Shown here: piece by piece, positions 52,622 to 61,854 of the stretch | How positions within the stretch are numbered: position 1 is the first letter of the stretch | Layout: the number at the start of each line of letters is the position of its first letter | NCBI RefSeq assembly: GCF_000242915.1 | Contig: NZ_AFRZ01000001.1 | Coordinates: forward strand, 1,612,001-1,676,000 | Origin: Sulfurimonas gotlandica GD1 | GTDB lineage: Bacteria > Campylobacterota > Campylobacteria > Campylobacterales > Sulfurimonadaceae | Length of the DNA: 64,000 nt | Reading direction: 5' to 3' | Notes under the pieces: model-generated | The model's database searches: none | What the model was told of the DNA's origin: nothing | Seen by the model: the letters and a program-made list of their open reading frames with translations, nothing else | Position numbers and translations under genes: made by a program

Positions 52622-53866
52622 ATGGAGATGCTATTTAATATAGGAATCATCTTTGTCTTAGGAAGTATAGTTGGATGGTTTAGTCCAGGGTTTGGTATTC
52701 CTCGTGTAGTAGGTTATTTACTCCTTGGCTTAGTAATAGGACCAGGACTCTTAGGCATAATACCTGCAGAGTTTGTCAAACATTCACATCTAATCATTGA
52801 TATTTCCCTATCTGTTATCGCTGTATTGGTCGGCGCTACCCTTAAGTTTTCATCGCTTGATGGACATCACAAAGAAGTCATATATATTACTCTTTATCAA
52901 GCAATAGGAACATTTATTATTGTAGCAATCGGCTTTATTCTATTTGCTAATGTATTAAAGTTTGAAACTACTCAAATAGTGCTAATGTCCTTACTCCTAG
53001 CCGGCATTGCAACTGCAACCGCTCCAGCTACACCTCTTGCGATAGTTAATGAACTTCATGCAAAAGGTATTTTTACTTCAACTTTATTAGCCATTGTAGC
53101 TCTTGATGATGTCATCTCCTTAATGTTGTTTAGTCTAGCGCTGACTATAGGAACTTCGCTTGTTGGAAGTGGAGTTTTAGAGTGGATTAATATCGTAGAT
53201 GCAACAAAGGTTCTGTTTTTTAGCATCTTGTTTGGTACAATAGCCGGATTAATAAACACTCTTTTAGAGAGAGTTTTTGTTGATTCTAAAACTATGGAGA
53301 CTATTGCTACATTAGGTTTGATATTTTTGGTTTACAGCATGAGTAATTTTTATGCTCTTGAGCCACTGCTGAGTGCTATGACTATGGGTATTGTAATGGC
53401 AAATACTTCACATAATTTTGACTTGATACAAGAAGAGATTGACAAGCATTTGGCAAATATTATCTTCATGCTTTTTTTCATTATATCTGCTATGTATTTG
53501 CAGTTAGAAGCACTGCTAAGTGTACCTCTTATCATAGCTTTATATACAATATTAAGGTTTGTCGGCAAAGTTAGCGGAAGTTATTTAGGAGCAGTGGTAT
53601 CAAATAGTTCAGATGCCATAAAAAAATATATGGGGATAGCTCTGTTTCCCCAAGCAGGCGTAGCAATAGGTCTTGCACTCTCTATACAAAACCACCCGCA
53701 GCTTGAAAGTATTGCACCCTTAATCTTAAATGTTATTATTGCTACTACTTTTATTCATGAGTTGTTAGGGCCTTTTATGACGAAGTATGCGTTGCAAAAG
53801 AGTGGAGAGTGTACCAGAGAGGAATTAAAAGATTCTTTGAAGAAAAGACGACGCTTTAGCGATTAA
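52622..53866 (+). CDS. CPA2-family monovalent cation:proton antiporter
   Basis: 414 residues from the ATG at 52622 (GGGA upstream); a GTG-started frame 39 bases earlier adds an N-terminus outside the first helix. About twelve membrane helices follow the Na_H_Exchanger pattern, with the first helices FVLGSIVGWFSPGFGIPRVVGYLLLGLVIGPGLLG and the functional ALDDVISLMLF (Asp-Asp) site. It exchanges Na+ or K+ for H+. No C-terminal TrkA domain. The AMMECR1 gene starts 14 bases later. Confidence 0.88.
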   Translation: MEMLFNIGIIFVLGSIVGWFSPGFGIPRVVGYLLLGLVIGPGLLGIIPAEFVKHSHLIIDISLSVIAVLVGATLKFSSLDGHHKEVIYITLYQAIGTFIIVAIGFILFANVLKFETTQIVLMSLLLAGIATATAPATPLAIVNELHAKGIFTSTLLAIVALDDVISLMLFSLALTIGTSLVGSGVLEWINIVDATKVLFFSILFGTIAGLINTLLERVFVDSKTMETIATLGLIFLVYSMSNFYALEPLLSAMTMGIVMANTSHNFDLIQEEIDKHLANIIFMLFFIISAMYLQLEALLSVPLIIALYTILRFVGKVSGSYLGAVVSNSSDAIKKYMGIALFPQAGVAIGLALSIQNHPQLESIAPLILNVIIATTFIHELLGPFMTKYALQKSGECTREELKDSLKKRRRFSD

Positions 53867-53880
53867 TATTAGGAGTTTAC

Positions 53881-54453
53881 ATGATAGATTCTATTTTACT
53901 GAGAATTGCAAAAAGTGCAATTCTCAGTCGGTTCGATGATAAATATAAATTTGATGAAGATAGTCTTACGAATAAGTATCCGTTTTTGGCTAAAGACGGT
54001 GCTGCTTTTGTTACTTTGAAATATGATAGCAACCTGCGTGGATGCATAGGTTCTATAATCGCACACACTAGACTTTTGGATGATGTTATGCACAATGCAA
54101 TATCTGCCGGTTTTGGTGACCCCAGATTTAAGCCTCTGAGCCCTGAGGAACTTTCGCATCTAAACCTTGAAGTCTCAGTTTTGAGTGAGCCTGAGGTTTT
54201 AGAGTATGAGAATTATAAAGATTTAGTTAAAAAAATTCGGCCAAATATTGACGGGCTTATTTTAAAGCATGGAAGATATCAAGGTACTTTCTTACCTCAA
54301 GTCTGGGAACAACTTCCTTCTGCGGAACTGTTTTTAGAGCATCTGAGTATGAAAGCCGGAGCAAACCCCTCAATATATCAAGAACACCCAACTATATACA
54401 GATATGGCGTAGAGCATATAGAAGAAAAATTTGATAAGGTTCAAGCCCTTTAA
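53881..54453 (+). CDS. AMMECR1-domain protein (AmmeMemoRadiSam protein A)
   Basis: 190 residues. The AMMECR1 fold is recognised by FVTLKYDSNLRGCIGSI and FKPLSPEELSHLNLEVSVLS, with VWEQLPSAELFLEHLSMKAG. This family is usually encoded with Memo and a radical SAM protein. Memo follows 11 bases downstream; the radical SAM partner is absent in the window. Function unknown. Confidence 0.9.
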   Translation: MIDSILLRIAKSAILSRFDDKYKFDEDSLTNKYPFLAKDGAAFVTLKYDSNLRGCIGSIIAHTRLLDDVMHNAISAGFGDPRFKPLSPEELSHLNLEVSVLSEPEVLEYENYKDLVKKIRPNIDGLILKHGRYQGTFLPQVWEQLPSAELFLEHLSMKAGANPSIYQEHPTIYRYGVEHIEEKFDKVQAL

Positions 54454-54464
54454 AAGGAGAAGTT

Positions 54465-55250
54465 ATGAAAAGAATGATGAGTGTTGCAGGAAGCTTTTAT
54501 CCGGCAAGAGAAGTTGAAATTGAGAGATATTTTGAGCATTTCAATACAGTTTATGAAGAAAACTTTACTCTGCCTGATGTAAAAAGCAGAGCAGTGATAG
54601 TTCCTCATGCAGGTTATATTTACTCTGGCTATACGGCAAATATAGCTTACAGGGTTTTACAGCGTAGCGATGTTAGAAAGTTCGTAGTTATAGGACCCTC
54701 TCACAGAGTGGCCTTCAATGGTGTAAGCATGTGTGATTTTACTACTTATGAGACACCTTTTGAAGATTTGAAAGCGGCAATAGATGTGGCACAAAGACTA
54801 AGAGAAAAATTTTCACTGACTCGTTTTGAAAACGCGCATCAAGAGCATAGCACGGAGGTGCAGTTTCCGTTCATAAAATTCTATATGCCAGATGCCAAGA
54901 TAGTTGAATTGGTTTACAGCGGAGCAGGAGCAAATGAGATCTCAAACATCATAGATTTTGTTTTATCACAAAATGATTGCGGAGTTATTATCAGTACGGA
55001 TTTAAGCCATTTTTACAATCTCGAAGATGCAAATAAGCTTGACAATATATGTTTAGAAGCCGTAGACAAGTTAGATACACAAAAACTCCATACTGGATGC
55101 GAGGCTTGTGGGATGATAGGAGTAGAGGCGATGATGCTAAGTGCTAAAAAGCTCTCTCTGAACTCTCACATACTTGACTATAGAACAAGTGCAGATGCTA
55201 GTGGAGATGAGAGTAGGGTTGTTGGATATATGAGTGCGTATTTTATATGA
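54465..55250 (+). CDS. Memo-family protein (AmmeMemoRadiSam protein B)
   Basis: 261 residues. Memo-specific motifs: VPHAGYIYSGYTA, GPSHRV, HQEHSTEVQFPFIKF, STDLSHF and GCEACGMIGVEAM. The metal-binding histidines (H at HAG, H of SHR, H of DLSHF) are all present. Overlaps the cupin gene by four bases and follows AMMECR1, so the three are one unit. Memo-like proteins are copper- or iron-dependent in eukaryotes; the bacterial role is unknown. Confidence 0.92.
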   Translation: MKRMMSVAGSFYPAREVEIERYFEHFNTVYEENFTLPDVKSRAVIVPHAGYIYSGYTANIAYRVLQRSDVRKFVVIGPSHRVAFNGVSMCDFTTYETPFEDLKAAIDVAQRLREKFSLTRFENAHQEHSTEVQFPFIKFYMPDAKIVELVYSGAGANEISNIIDFVLSQNDCGVIISTDLSHFYNLEDANKLDNICLEAVDKLDTQKLHTGCEACGMIGVEAMMLSAKKLSLNSHILDYRTSADASGDESRVVGYMSAYFI

Positions 55251-55564
55251 AAAAATCTAATATATTTGCAAATATTCCGACTGAGATAAACGAAGAACTC
55301 TTCGAAGATATCATCTCAAAAGATGGAATAAAAATAGAGAGAATAGTCTCAAAAGGTCATACAACAACAGAGTTTGAGTGGTACAATCAAAATGGTGATG
55401 AATGGGTTATTGTTCTTAAAGGAGAAGCTGTTTTGGAGTTTGAAGATGCTGATGAGGTTAGACTAAAAGAGGGTGACTACCTAAACATCCCCGCTCACAC
55501 AAAACACAAAGTCTCTTGGACTAAACCGGACGAAGAAACTGTCTGGTTAGCTATACACTACTAA
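55247..55564 (+). CDS. Small cupin-domain protein
   Basis: 105 residues, single cupin barrel: EWYNQNGDEWVIVLKGEAVLEFED and LKEGDYLNIPAHTKHKVSWTKPDEETVWLAIHY, with metal-type His in PAHTKHKV. It overlaps the Memo gene start-to-stop by four bases and the convergent modC gene by 14. Its ligand is unknown. Confidence 0.85.
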   Translation: MKKSNIFANIPTEINEELFEDIISKDGIKIERIVSKGHTTTEFEWYNQNGDEWVIVLKGEAVLEFEDADEVRLKEGDYLNIPAHTKHKVSWTKPDEETVWLAIHY

Positions 55565-56405
55565 CAATAGGAGTAAATGCCTTAGTGCTGACCTCTACAG
55601 CATCTCCAATATTTAGGTTTTGTGCTTCATCTTCACTTACAACTACTTCCACGAGTTGCTGACCTATAGCGATGATAGCAATATAGATAACATCTACTTT
55701 TTTTATGTCTAAAAGCTCACCGCTAAAAGAGAACTTTTGACTTCCCGATGTTCTTAGAAGAATATCTATAGGTTTTCCGTCGTTTGTAATTTTCCCATTT
55801 TCTAAGACTACTACTCTAGATGCAAGTCTATATATCTCGCTAGGGTCGTGGCTTACCATGATGGTAGTTGTATTAAACTCACGGTGTAGAGTCAGTATTT
55901 CGTTTTGTAGTTTTGTTCTCATAGCAGGATCAAGGGCAGAGAGAGGCTCATCCATAAGTAAAAGTTTTGGTCTATTCATCATGGCACGACAGAGTGCGAC
56001 TCTCTGTTTTTGTCCACCGCTTAGAGTGTTTGGAAGTCTATCTTTAAGCTCACTAAGTTCTGTGATGCCAAGCAGATGCTCTGCTAGTTTTATGTCCTTC
56101 TTTACATATAAAAGGTTGTTTAAAACACTCATGTTATCAAAAAGAGCGTAATCTTGAAAAACAAAACCGATGGCTCTTTTTTGCGGCGGCAGTTTAGTTT
56201 TCGCATCTAACCAACTATCTTCACCGACTTTTATATTTCCAGTAGCATCTTCAAGACCTGCTAAGATGCGAAGAAGTGTAGTCTTTCCGCTTCCACTTTT
56301 CCCACTTAATGCTAAGAACTCTCCCTCTTGGATGCTGAGGTCTATATCTAAGTTCATATCAGCATTTGAACCGTGAAGTTTTTTATTTATATTTATATTA
56401 ATCAT
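55551..56405 (-). CDS. modC: Molybdate ABC transporter ATP-binding protein
   Basis: 284 residues. Walker A ALSGKSGSGKTTLL, signature NTLSGGQKQRVALCRA, Walker B LLLMDEPLSALD, and a C-terminal TOBE-like domain (about 210-284; SFSGELLDIKKVDVIYIAIIA) that is shortened compared with full ModC proteins. It energises ModB for molybdate or tungstate import. It overlaps modB by four bases. Confidence 0.9.
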   Translation of the reverse strand: MINININKKLHGSNADMNLDIDLSIQEGEFLALSGKSGSGKTTLLRILAGLEDATGNIKVGEDSWLDAKTKLPPQKRAIGFVFQDYALFDNMSVLNNLLYVKKDIKLAEHLLGITELSELKDRLPNTLSGGQKQRVALCRAMMNRPKLLLMDEPLSALDPAMRTKLQNEILTLHREFNTTTIMVSHDPSEIYRLASRVVVLENGKITNDGKPIDILLRTSGSQKFSFSGELLDIKKVDVIYIAIIAIGQQLVEVVVSEDEAQNLNIGDAVEVSTKAFTPIVSSV

Positions 56406-57103
56406 CGGTGAAATCCAGCAAATTTATTATTATTTTTATGGTTAAAGATGTAAACACTCAGTAGAACTAAAAAGCTCATAATAACCATTAGAGCACTATA
56501 GATATGTGCAGAAGAGTAGTCCATAATCTCAACCATTTCATAGATGGCTACAGATGCTACTTTTGTCTCATCAGGAATGCTTCCACCTACCATAAGAACC
56601 ACTCCGAACTCTCCGACAGTATGAGCAAACGTCACGATGATAGCAGTTATAAGTGCGGGTTTCATATTTGGAAGTGCGACTTTTATGATAGTCTCTAACT
56701 TACTTTTACCACTTATGTAAGAGGCTTCAAGCATATTTTTGTTGATGGATTCAAAACCGCTTTGCAGAGGTTGAACCATAAATGGAAGAGAGTAAAAAGA
56801 GCTTGCAATGACAAGACCAGTAAAGTTAAAAACCAGTTTTATTCCAAAATACTCATCAAAAAAAGCACCGATAGGAGAGTTTTGAGAAAGAGCTATTAGG
56901 ATATAAAAACCTAAAACAGATGGAGGCAGAACAATTGGAAGAGCAGTTATAGCTTCTAGAATTGGTTTACTTTTAGAACGGGTCTGAGAGAGCCACCATG
57001 CAAGAGGCATAGACAATACAAAGAGTATAAGTGTAGTTATCCCAGCCAGTTTAAAAGATAGTGCAAAAGGAGCAAACTCAATTAATTGAAGCATCTCTAG
57101 CAT
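56402..57103 (-). CDS. modB: Molybdate ABC transporter permease
   Basis: 233 residues with five to six membrane helices and the EAA coupling loop MLEASYISGKSKLETIIKVALPNM, followed by the ModB-type FAHTVGEFGVVLMVGG. It forms the inner-membrane channel for molybdate with ModC and ModA. It overlaps the small mop-domain gene by seven bases. Confidence 0.92.
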   Translation of the reverse strand: MLEMLQLIEFAPFALSFKLAGITTLILFVLSMPLAWWLSQTRSKSKPILEAITALPIVLPPSVLGFYILIALSQNSPIGAFFDEYFGIKLVFNFTGLVIASSFYSLPFMVQPLQSGFESINKNMLEASYISGKSKLETIIKVALPNMKPALITAIIVTFAHTVGEFGVVLMVGGSIPDETKVASVAIYEMVEIMDYSSAHIYSALMVIMSFLVLLSVYIFNHKNNNKFAGFHR

Positions 57104-57498
57104 TCTATTATCTCCTTTATTGACAACTCACTTGCTTTTATAAAGAGAGTAACACTATCTCCTACTTTTAGGTTCATTCTGAGGGATGAGTTTTTAGTTA
57201 TGATACTCTCACAAGTAGCATCTCCCGTATTTAGTTTTATGCTGCTTAAAAGCTCACCATTGTTTATCTCTATTATCTTTGCATCTAGCTGATTTGAGTA
57301 GCTTATCTCTCCACTGAACTCTTTTGCTATTGCTATGTGAGTCGGTTTTGCAGTGAGTATGACTTGGCATCCAACATCTACTTTTTCGTTTAAATCCAAA
57401 CTCATCATACTTAAGTTTTGAGAGCAAAAGTCAAAGTTAACTATGTTTAGATTTTCTACACTTTGTATTTTTGTTATTGTCGCAGTGAATTTATTCAT
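57097..57498 (-). CDS. TOBE/mop-domain molybdopterin-binding-like protein
   Basis: 133 residues built from two mop-like beta domains (1-65 and 68-133; GCQVILTAKPTHIAIAKEFSG and VGDSVTLFIKASELSI). The second half resembles the molybdate-binding TOBE domain of ModE and Mop proteins. It sits between modA and modB in the operon, an unusual place for a stand-alone Mop protein; it may store or sense molybdate for the transporter. Overlaps both neighbours by 4-7 bases. Confidence 0.78.
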   Translation of the reverse strand: MNKFTATITKIQSVENLNIVNFDFCSQNLSMMSLDLNEKVDVGCQVILTAKPTHIAIAKEFSGEISYSNQLDAKIIEINNGELLSSIKLNTGDATCESIITKNSSLRMNLKVGDSVTLFIKASELSIKEIIEC

Positions 57499-58232
57499 GG
57501 TAGTAAGTATCCATATTCTTTAAATATTTTTTTTGCATCATCTGAGAGGATAAAGTCATAAAAAGCTTTTACCTCTTTGTCATCTTTTAACATGACTATG
57601 CCTTGTTGGATGGGAGTGTATAGTTTTGAATCTATGGATATCCAGTTTATGTTCTCTTTGTATTGTGACATATTAGGTGAGTATAGTGATGACTTTGCAA
57701 TTATCCCGACATCTGCTGCAGTTACAGCATAAGAGACGGTTTGGGAGATAGACTCACCATAGACAAACTTACTCTTCACATCATCTTCAAACTTAGCATT
57801 TGTTATTGCTTGCATAGCCGCTATTCCATAAGGGGCAGTTTTTGGGTTTGCTATGGCTACTTTGGATACTTCCTTACTTTGAAGTATATAGATGCCATCA
57901 CTTAAATCTCTTTTTTTGTTACTTAAAATAGCTAATGAACCTAAAGCATAAACAACAGGCTCCGTAATCGCTATTTTTTCTTGATATAACGCTTGTGGAT
58001 ATTTCATGTTTGCAGACATAAATATCTGATAAGGTGCACCATGTTTTATTTGCGCTGTAAGTTTTCCGCTGCTTCCAAGAGTTACACGTACTTTTGTTTC
58101 TGGATTAGTCTTGTTAAACTCTTTTTTTAAGTCTTCTATTGCATAGCTTACATTTGCTGCCACGGCTATGCTTATAGTCCCAGCATTTACCAATGAGATG
58201 CCAAGAAGTAGTAATATAAATAATCTTTTCAT
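57495..58232 (-). CDS. modA: Molybdate-binding periplasmic protein
   Basis: 245 residues with a Sec signal peptide (1-17). The core GTISIAVAANVSYAIEDLKKEF, LGSSGKLTAQIKHGAPYQIFMSAN and VAIANPKTAPYG match ModA, with the oxyanion-binding serine loop GSSGK. It starts 9 bases after modE. It delivers molybdate or tungstate to ModBC. Confidence 0.93.
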   Translation of the reverse strand: MKRLFILLLLGISLVNAGTISIAVAANVSYAIEDLKKEFNKTNPETKVRVTLGSSGKLTAQIKHGAPYQIFMSANMKYPQALYQEKIAITEPVVYALGSLAILSNKKRDLSDGIYILQSKEVSKVAIANPKTAPYGIAAMQAITNAKFEDDVKSKFVYGESISQTVSYAVTAADVGIIAKSSLYSPNMSQYKENINWISIDSKLYTPIQQGIVMLKDDKEVKAFYDFILSDDAKKIFKEYGYLLP

Positions 58233-58241
58233 TTAATTTCC

Positions 58242-59021
58242 TTAGATGCTAACAATTATATCTGTAGCTTTTATGATCGCATATATCTCTTGACCTATCT
58301 GTAAGTTAAGTGATTTTAGTGACTCATTGCTTATGGCAGATGTAAGAGTATTTTTACCAATAGATAGTTTCACTTCAGTACTTACAGCATCTGTTTTAAG
58401 CGCTGAGATAGTGCTTTTGATGATGTTTCTGGCACTGATTCCATGAAGCTCATGAGTAGAAAGCATGATAGAACTCTCTTGAATAAGAGCAAAGACTTTG
58501 TCACCTTGTTTTAGGTCCATATCTATAAATGTTGCAGTTGGGATGATAGCGTAAAGGGAGCTCTCTTCAGAGATGCCAATCTCAATTTTGGTGTTGTATT
58601 CAGCTGTGTTAAACTCTTTGATATGTCCGGTAATCATGTTTCGAGAACTGCTTTTCATATGCAGTTTACGAATTAGCGAGAGGTGGTTGTCACTGTTTAG
58701 CTCATTTTCATCTACTTCAAGCAACAGAGCGTTATAAAACTCTTTGAACTTTTTAAATGTATTGATGAGTTCTTTACCGACTTTGGTTACTTGTGCTCCG
58801 CCACCATTTTTTCCGCCTGTCACTTTTTGAACAAGAGGCTTATCAGATATGTTGTTCATAGCATCTACCATGTCCCAGGCAGCCTTGTAGCTCATCTTCA
58901 TAGCTCTTGATGCTTTGGATATAGAACCATACTCATCTATTTTTTCAAGAAGTTCAACTCTACCATTGCCCAGTAGATTTTTTCCCTCTTTTTTAAACCA
59001 GATACGACCTTCTATTTCCAC
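58242..59021 (-). CDS. modE: ModE-type molybdate-responsive regulator
   Basis: 259 residues. An N-terminal winged helix (1-115; NGRVELLEKIDEYGSISKASRAMKMSYKAAWDMVDAMN and KVTGGKNGGGAQVT) is followed by two mop domains (125-190 and 195-259), the full ModE layout. When molybdate-bound, ModE usually represses the mod operon, so this is probably autoregulatory. It is the first gene of the modE-A-mop-B-C unit. Confidence 0.92.
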   Translation of the reverse strand: MEIEGRIWFKKEGKNLLGNGRVELLEKIDEYGSISKASRAMKMSYKAAWDMVDAMNNISDKPLVQKVTGGKNGGGAQVTKVGKELINTFKKFKEFYNALLLEVDENELNSDNHLSLIRKLHMKSSSRNMITGHIKEFNTAEYNTKIEIGISEESSLYAIIPTATFIDMDLKQGDKVFALIQESSIMLSTHELHGISARNIIKSTISALKTDAVSTEVKLSIGKNTLTSAISNESLKSLNLQIGQEIYAIIKATDIIVSI

Positions 59022-59164
59022 ACCACACCTCTGTATAATAAAATATATAACGGTATGATATCAATTTTAAAAAAAGATGTCAATTGTTATATCTGTTAAA
59101 TTTAGTTTATATAATTTTAATCCTCTAAGATGTAAAATAGATCAATAGCTAAAATTGGAGGTGT

Positions 59165-59701
59165 GTGATGAGAAGTGTTTTATACGTTTTATTAGTTTTG
59201 TGTATGCCGATAAGTTTGTTTGGAGCAGGTGCAAATAGTAGTTTTAATTCAGTGGACAAAGAACTAGATAGTCTAAAACCAATGAAGATGCAGCAAAAAA
59301 AAGTTGCAGTTTCTTCTAATGATGATTCCCAAGATTCTCAAGATTCACAAGAAGGTAGCGCTAATGCAACTAATATCCATCCTACACTATATTTAGTAGT
59401 TAAAGATGATCATAAAAATCATGATTTTAGCAAATTTAACGGATATATGCATATTGACTACGGTGTGATTTTTGCAGAAAATTTTGGAAATGATAAGTAT
59501 GGTAAGGTTTATCGCTCTCTAACCCATAGAGCAGAACAAGAGTGTATAAAAAGAGCACAATATATTCAAGGTGCTCATATGAATACAATCAATGTTGTGT
59601 TAGATTATTTCAGTTATACAGGAAGAGCTCCAGCATTAGAAAACAACGGTGGTTATGGTTATGGAAGTGCTAATCTACACTGTTACGTATATAAAAATTA
59701 A
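59165..59701 (+). CDS. Secreted hypothetical protein with Ser/Asp/Gln repeat
   Basis: 178 residues; Sec signal peptide (1-19). A short SQDSQDSQ repeat (56-66) precedes a compact domain (72-178) with aromatic-rich strands and two cysteines (C near 135 and 173) that could form a disulfide. No named domain recognised. Preceded by AATTGGAGGTGTG, a strong ribosome site. Neighbours (modE divergent, kinase downstream) do not point to a role. Confidence 0.7.
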   Translation: MMRSVLYVLLVLCMPISLFGAGANSSFNSVDKELDSLKPMKMQQKKVAVSSNDDSQDSQDSQEGSANATNIHPTLYLVVKDDHKNHDFSKFNGYMHIDYGVIFAENFGNDKYGKVYRSLTHRAEQECIKRAQYIQGAHMNTINVVLDYFSYTGRAPALENNGGYGYGSANLHCYVYKN

Positions 59702-59814
59702 AATAAATGTTGCTTAATGGCATAATGTTTTAATAGCCAGTATAGTTCTGAATATGAATAATTAAAAATGGTTTAATAATATTAATGTATAATCTCCTTA
59801 CTCTTGGAGACGTA

Positions 59815-61761
59815 ATGAAACATATTTTTATATTACTATTTTTAACAGCTTTTTTATTTTCTAATGATGTCTTAACTATAAATCAAAATGAGACGGCTTA
59901 TGAGCTTGGACAAAGTATTGACTACTATGTTGATGAAAAAGGCAATCAAACTTTAGAAGATATCCGCTCTGAAAAATTTATCTCTCATCATGAGCCTATC
60001 CCAAACTTCGGATTTTCAACACAGACATATTGGTTTAAACTACAATATAACTACGTTGAGTTGATGAAAAGTAAGGAGTGGTGGCTAAATATTGACTATG
60101 CGCTTCTGGATTTTGTAGATATCTATGTCTTTGATGAAAAAGAAAATTTACTAATTCATAAAGAGAGTGGGGACTTAAATAGTGAAGCTAAAAGGGATGT
60201 AGAGCAAAACAAGTTACTCTTTTCTCTGCCAACAGAGTCACTAGGTACTTATACTTTATACATGAAAGTAAAAACAACAGGTTCTATGTTTGTCCCGATG
60301 CAGATTATCAGCTCAAAACCACTTTTAGAGACTACGCATCTAAACCAGACTCTGACTGGGATGTATTACGGGATTTTATTTATCCTGATTCTTTACAATA
60401 GTGTTATTTATATCTATACACGAGAGAAAATTTATATCCTATATGTATCGTTTGTAATCTCTTATGCTTTGTGGCAACTCTCTTTTGATGGTTTGGGAAT
60501 GCTCTATCTTTGGCAAGACAGCCAGTGGATGAAGGAAAAAAGCACAGTTCTATTTATTTACAGTAGTACCTTTTTACTTATGCTCTTTTCTCAGACGCTT
60601 TTAAAAGCAAAAACAAATATTCCACGTTATAATAAATATGTTCTTCAGCCATTAAGATATATCTCTGCTGTTGGAATCTTGGCTTCTATAGTTCTCCCAT
60701 ATAACAACACTATAATCCTTGGAGCTGTTCTTGCAACAGGTGTACCTGCCGCACTCTTTATAGCCGGTCTTATGGTCATTAAAAAAGACTACTACTCTAT
60801 CAGACTTTTTGTACTTGGTTGGGGTATATTTTTGATAGGGACTATACTCTTTACTCTTAGTAAGTTCAATCTGATGTCGGGTTATATTATTATGAAGTAT
60901 GCCCAACAGATAGCATCTGTTATTGATATGATTCTTCTATCAGGAGCTTTGGCGGAGCGTTTTAAGCGTCTACAAGATGAATATACATATAAACTTAAAA
61001 ATCATAATAAAAATCTACAAAATGCCGTAACTGACGCGCTAAAATTAGAGAGAAAAAAAGATAAGATCTTGATTGAGCAATCAAGACTTGCATCTATTGG
61101 TGAGATGATAGAGCAAATAGCACATCAATGGAGACAGCCTCTAAATGACTTAGGTCTGCTAAATCAAAACCTTTACTTTAAACAACAGCTTGGTACCTTG
61201 GAAGATGATGATTTTATAAAAACCCATAATAGTATAGATAGTACTATAAAATATATGTCGGATACTATTGATGACTTTAGAAACTATTATAAAAGCGATA
61301 AAGAAGAAGAGACCTATCAACTCAGCAGTGCAATTGAGAGTATCTTATCGATCGTAAGACCAACTTTGGAACACTCTGGTATCCAAGTGACTTTAAAACT
61401 TGACTATGAAGTTAATGTCCGTAATGTTAAAAATGAGTTACAGCAAGTTCTGCTTATAATTTTAAACAACGCTAAAGATGCAATGATAATAAATGCTATA
61501 GAAGATAAGAAGATTACTATTGAAGTAACAGCTGATGAGAAAAATGCTTATATTCATATAGGTGACAATGGAGGTGGAGTTCCTGAGGATATCAAAGCAA
61601 AGATATATGACCCTTACTTCACAACTAAGTTTACAGGACAAGGAACAGGCATCGGACTTTATATGTCAAAAATCATAATTGAAAAAAATATGCACGGATA
61701 TTTAAGTTTGAAAAATTTAGATGATGGAGCCTGTTTCAGTGTTAAACTTCCACTGGCATAA
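59815..61761 (+). CDS. 7TMR-DISM histidine kinase
   Basis: 648 residues from the ATG at 59815 (TTGGAG upstream); an earlier in-frame ATG lacks a ribosome site. Signal-like helix, periplasmic 7TMR-DISMED2 beta domain (about 30-170), seven membrane helices (about 175-385), a coiled coil (385-425) and a kinase core with [11 protein letters not shown] and NAKDAM...DNGGGV...GTGIGLYM. It shares the AHQWRQPLN type of the other kinases in the window. The DISM domain probably binds a carbohydrate or envelope ligand. The REC-REC-HD-GYP gene follows after 93 bases and may be its output. Confidence 0.9.
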   Translation: MKHIFILLFLTAFLFSNDVLTINQNETAYELGQSIDYYVDEKGNQTLEDIRSEKFISHHEPIPNFGFSTQTYWFKLQYNYVELMKSKEWWLNIDYALLDFVDIYVFDEKENLLIHKESGDLNSEAKRDVEQNKLLFSLPTESLGTYTLYMKVKTTGSMFVPMQIISSKPLLETTHLNQTLTGMYYGILFILILYNSVIYIYTREKIYILYVSFVISYALWQLSFDGLGMLYLWQDSQWMKEKSTVLFIYSSTFLLMLFSQTLLKAKTNIPRYNKYVLQPLRYISAVGILASIVLPYNNTIILGAVLATGVPAALFIAGLMVIKKDYYSIRLFVLGWGIFLIGTILFTLSKFNLMSGYIIMKYAQQIASVIDMILLSGALAERFKRLQDEYTYKLKNHNKNLQNAVTDALKLERKKDKILIEQSRLASIGEMIEQIAHQWRQPLNDLGLLNQNLYFKQQLGTLEDDDFIKTHNSIDSTIKYMSDTIDDFRNYYKSDKEEETYQLSSAIESILSIVRPTLEHSGIQVTLKLDYEVNVRNVKNELQQVLLIILNNAKDAMIINAIEDKKITIEVTADEKNAYIHIGDNGGGVPEDIKAKIYDPYFTTKFTGQGTGIGLYMSKIIIEKNMHGYLSLKNLDDGACFSVKLPLA

Positions 61762-61854
61762 AAGCATAAATATCTTAAGAAAAAAGATGATATGATTACT
61801 TATAGTTATATTTAGACGTAAATACACAACTAAAATTATTGAAGGTGGGTCTAG

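Noticed and set aside
59022-59100. Possible ModE operator (TATATAACG near 59045 and GTTATAT near 59086) upstream of modE
   Set aside because: Half-sites resemble the ModE consensus, but they are about 40 bases apart and the sequence is very AT-rich, so chance matches are likely.
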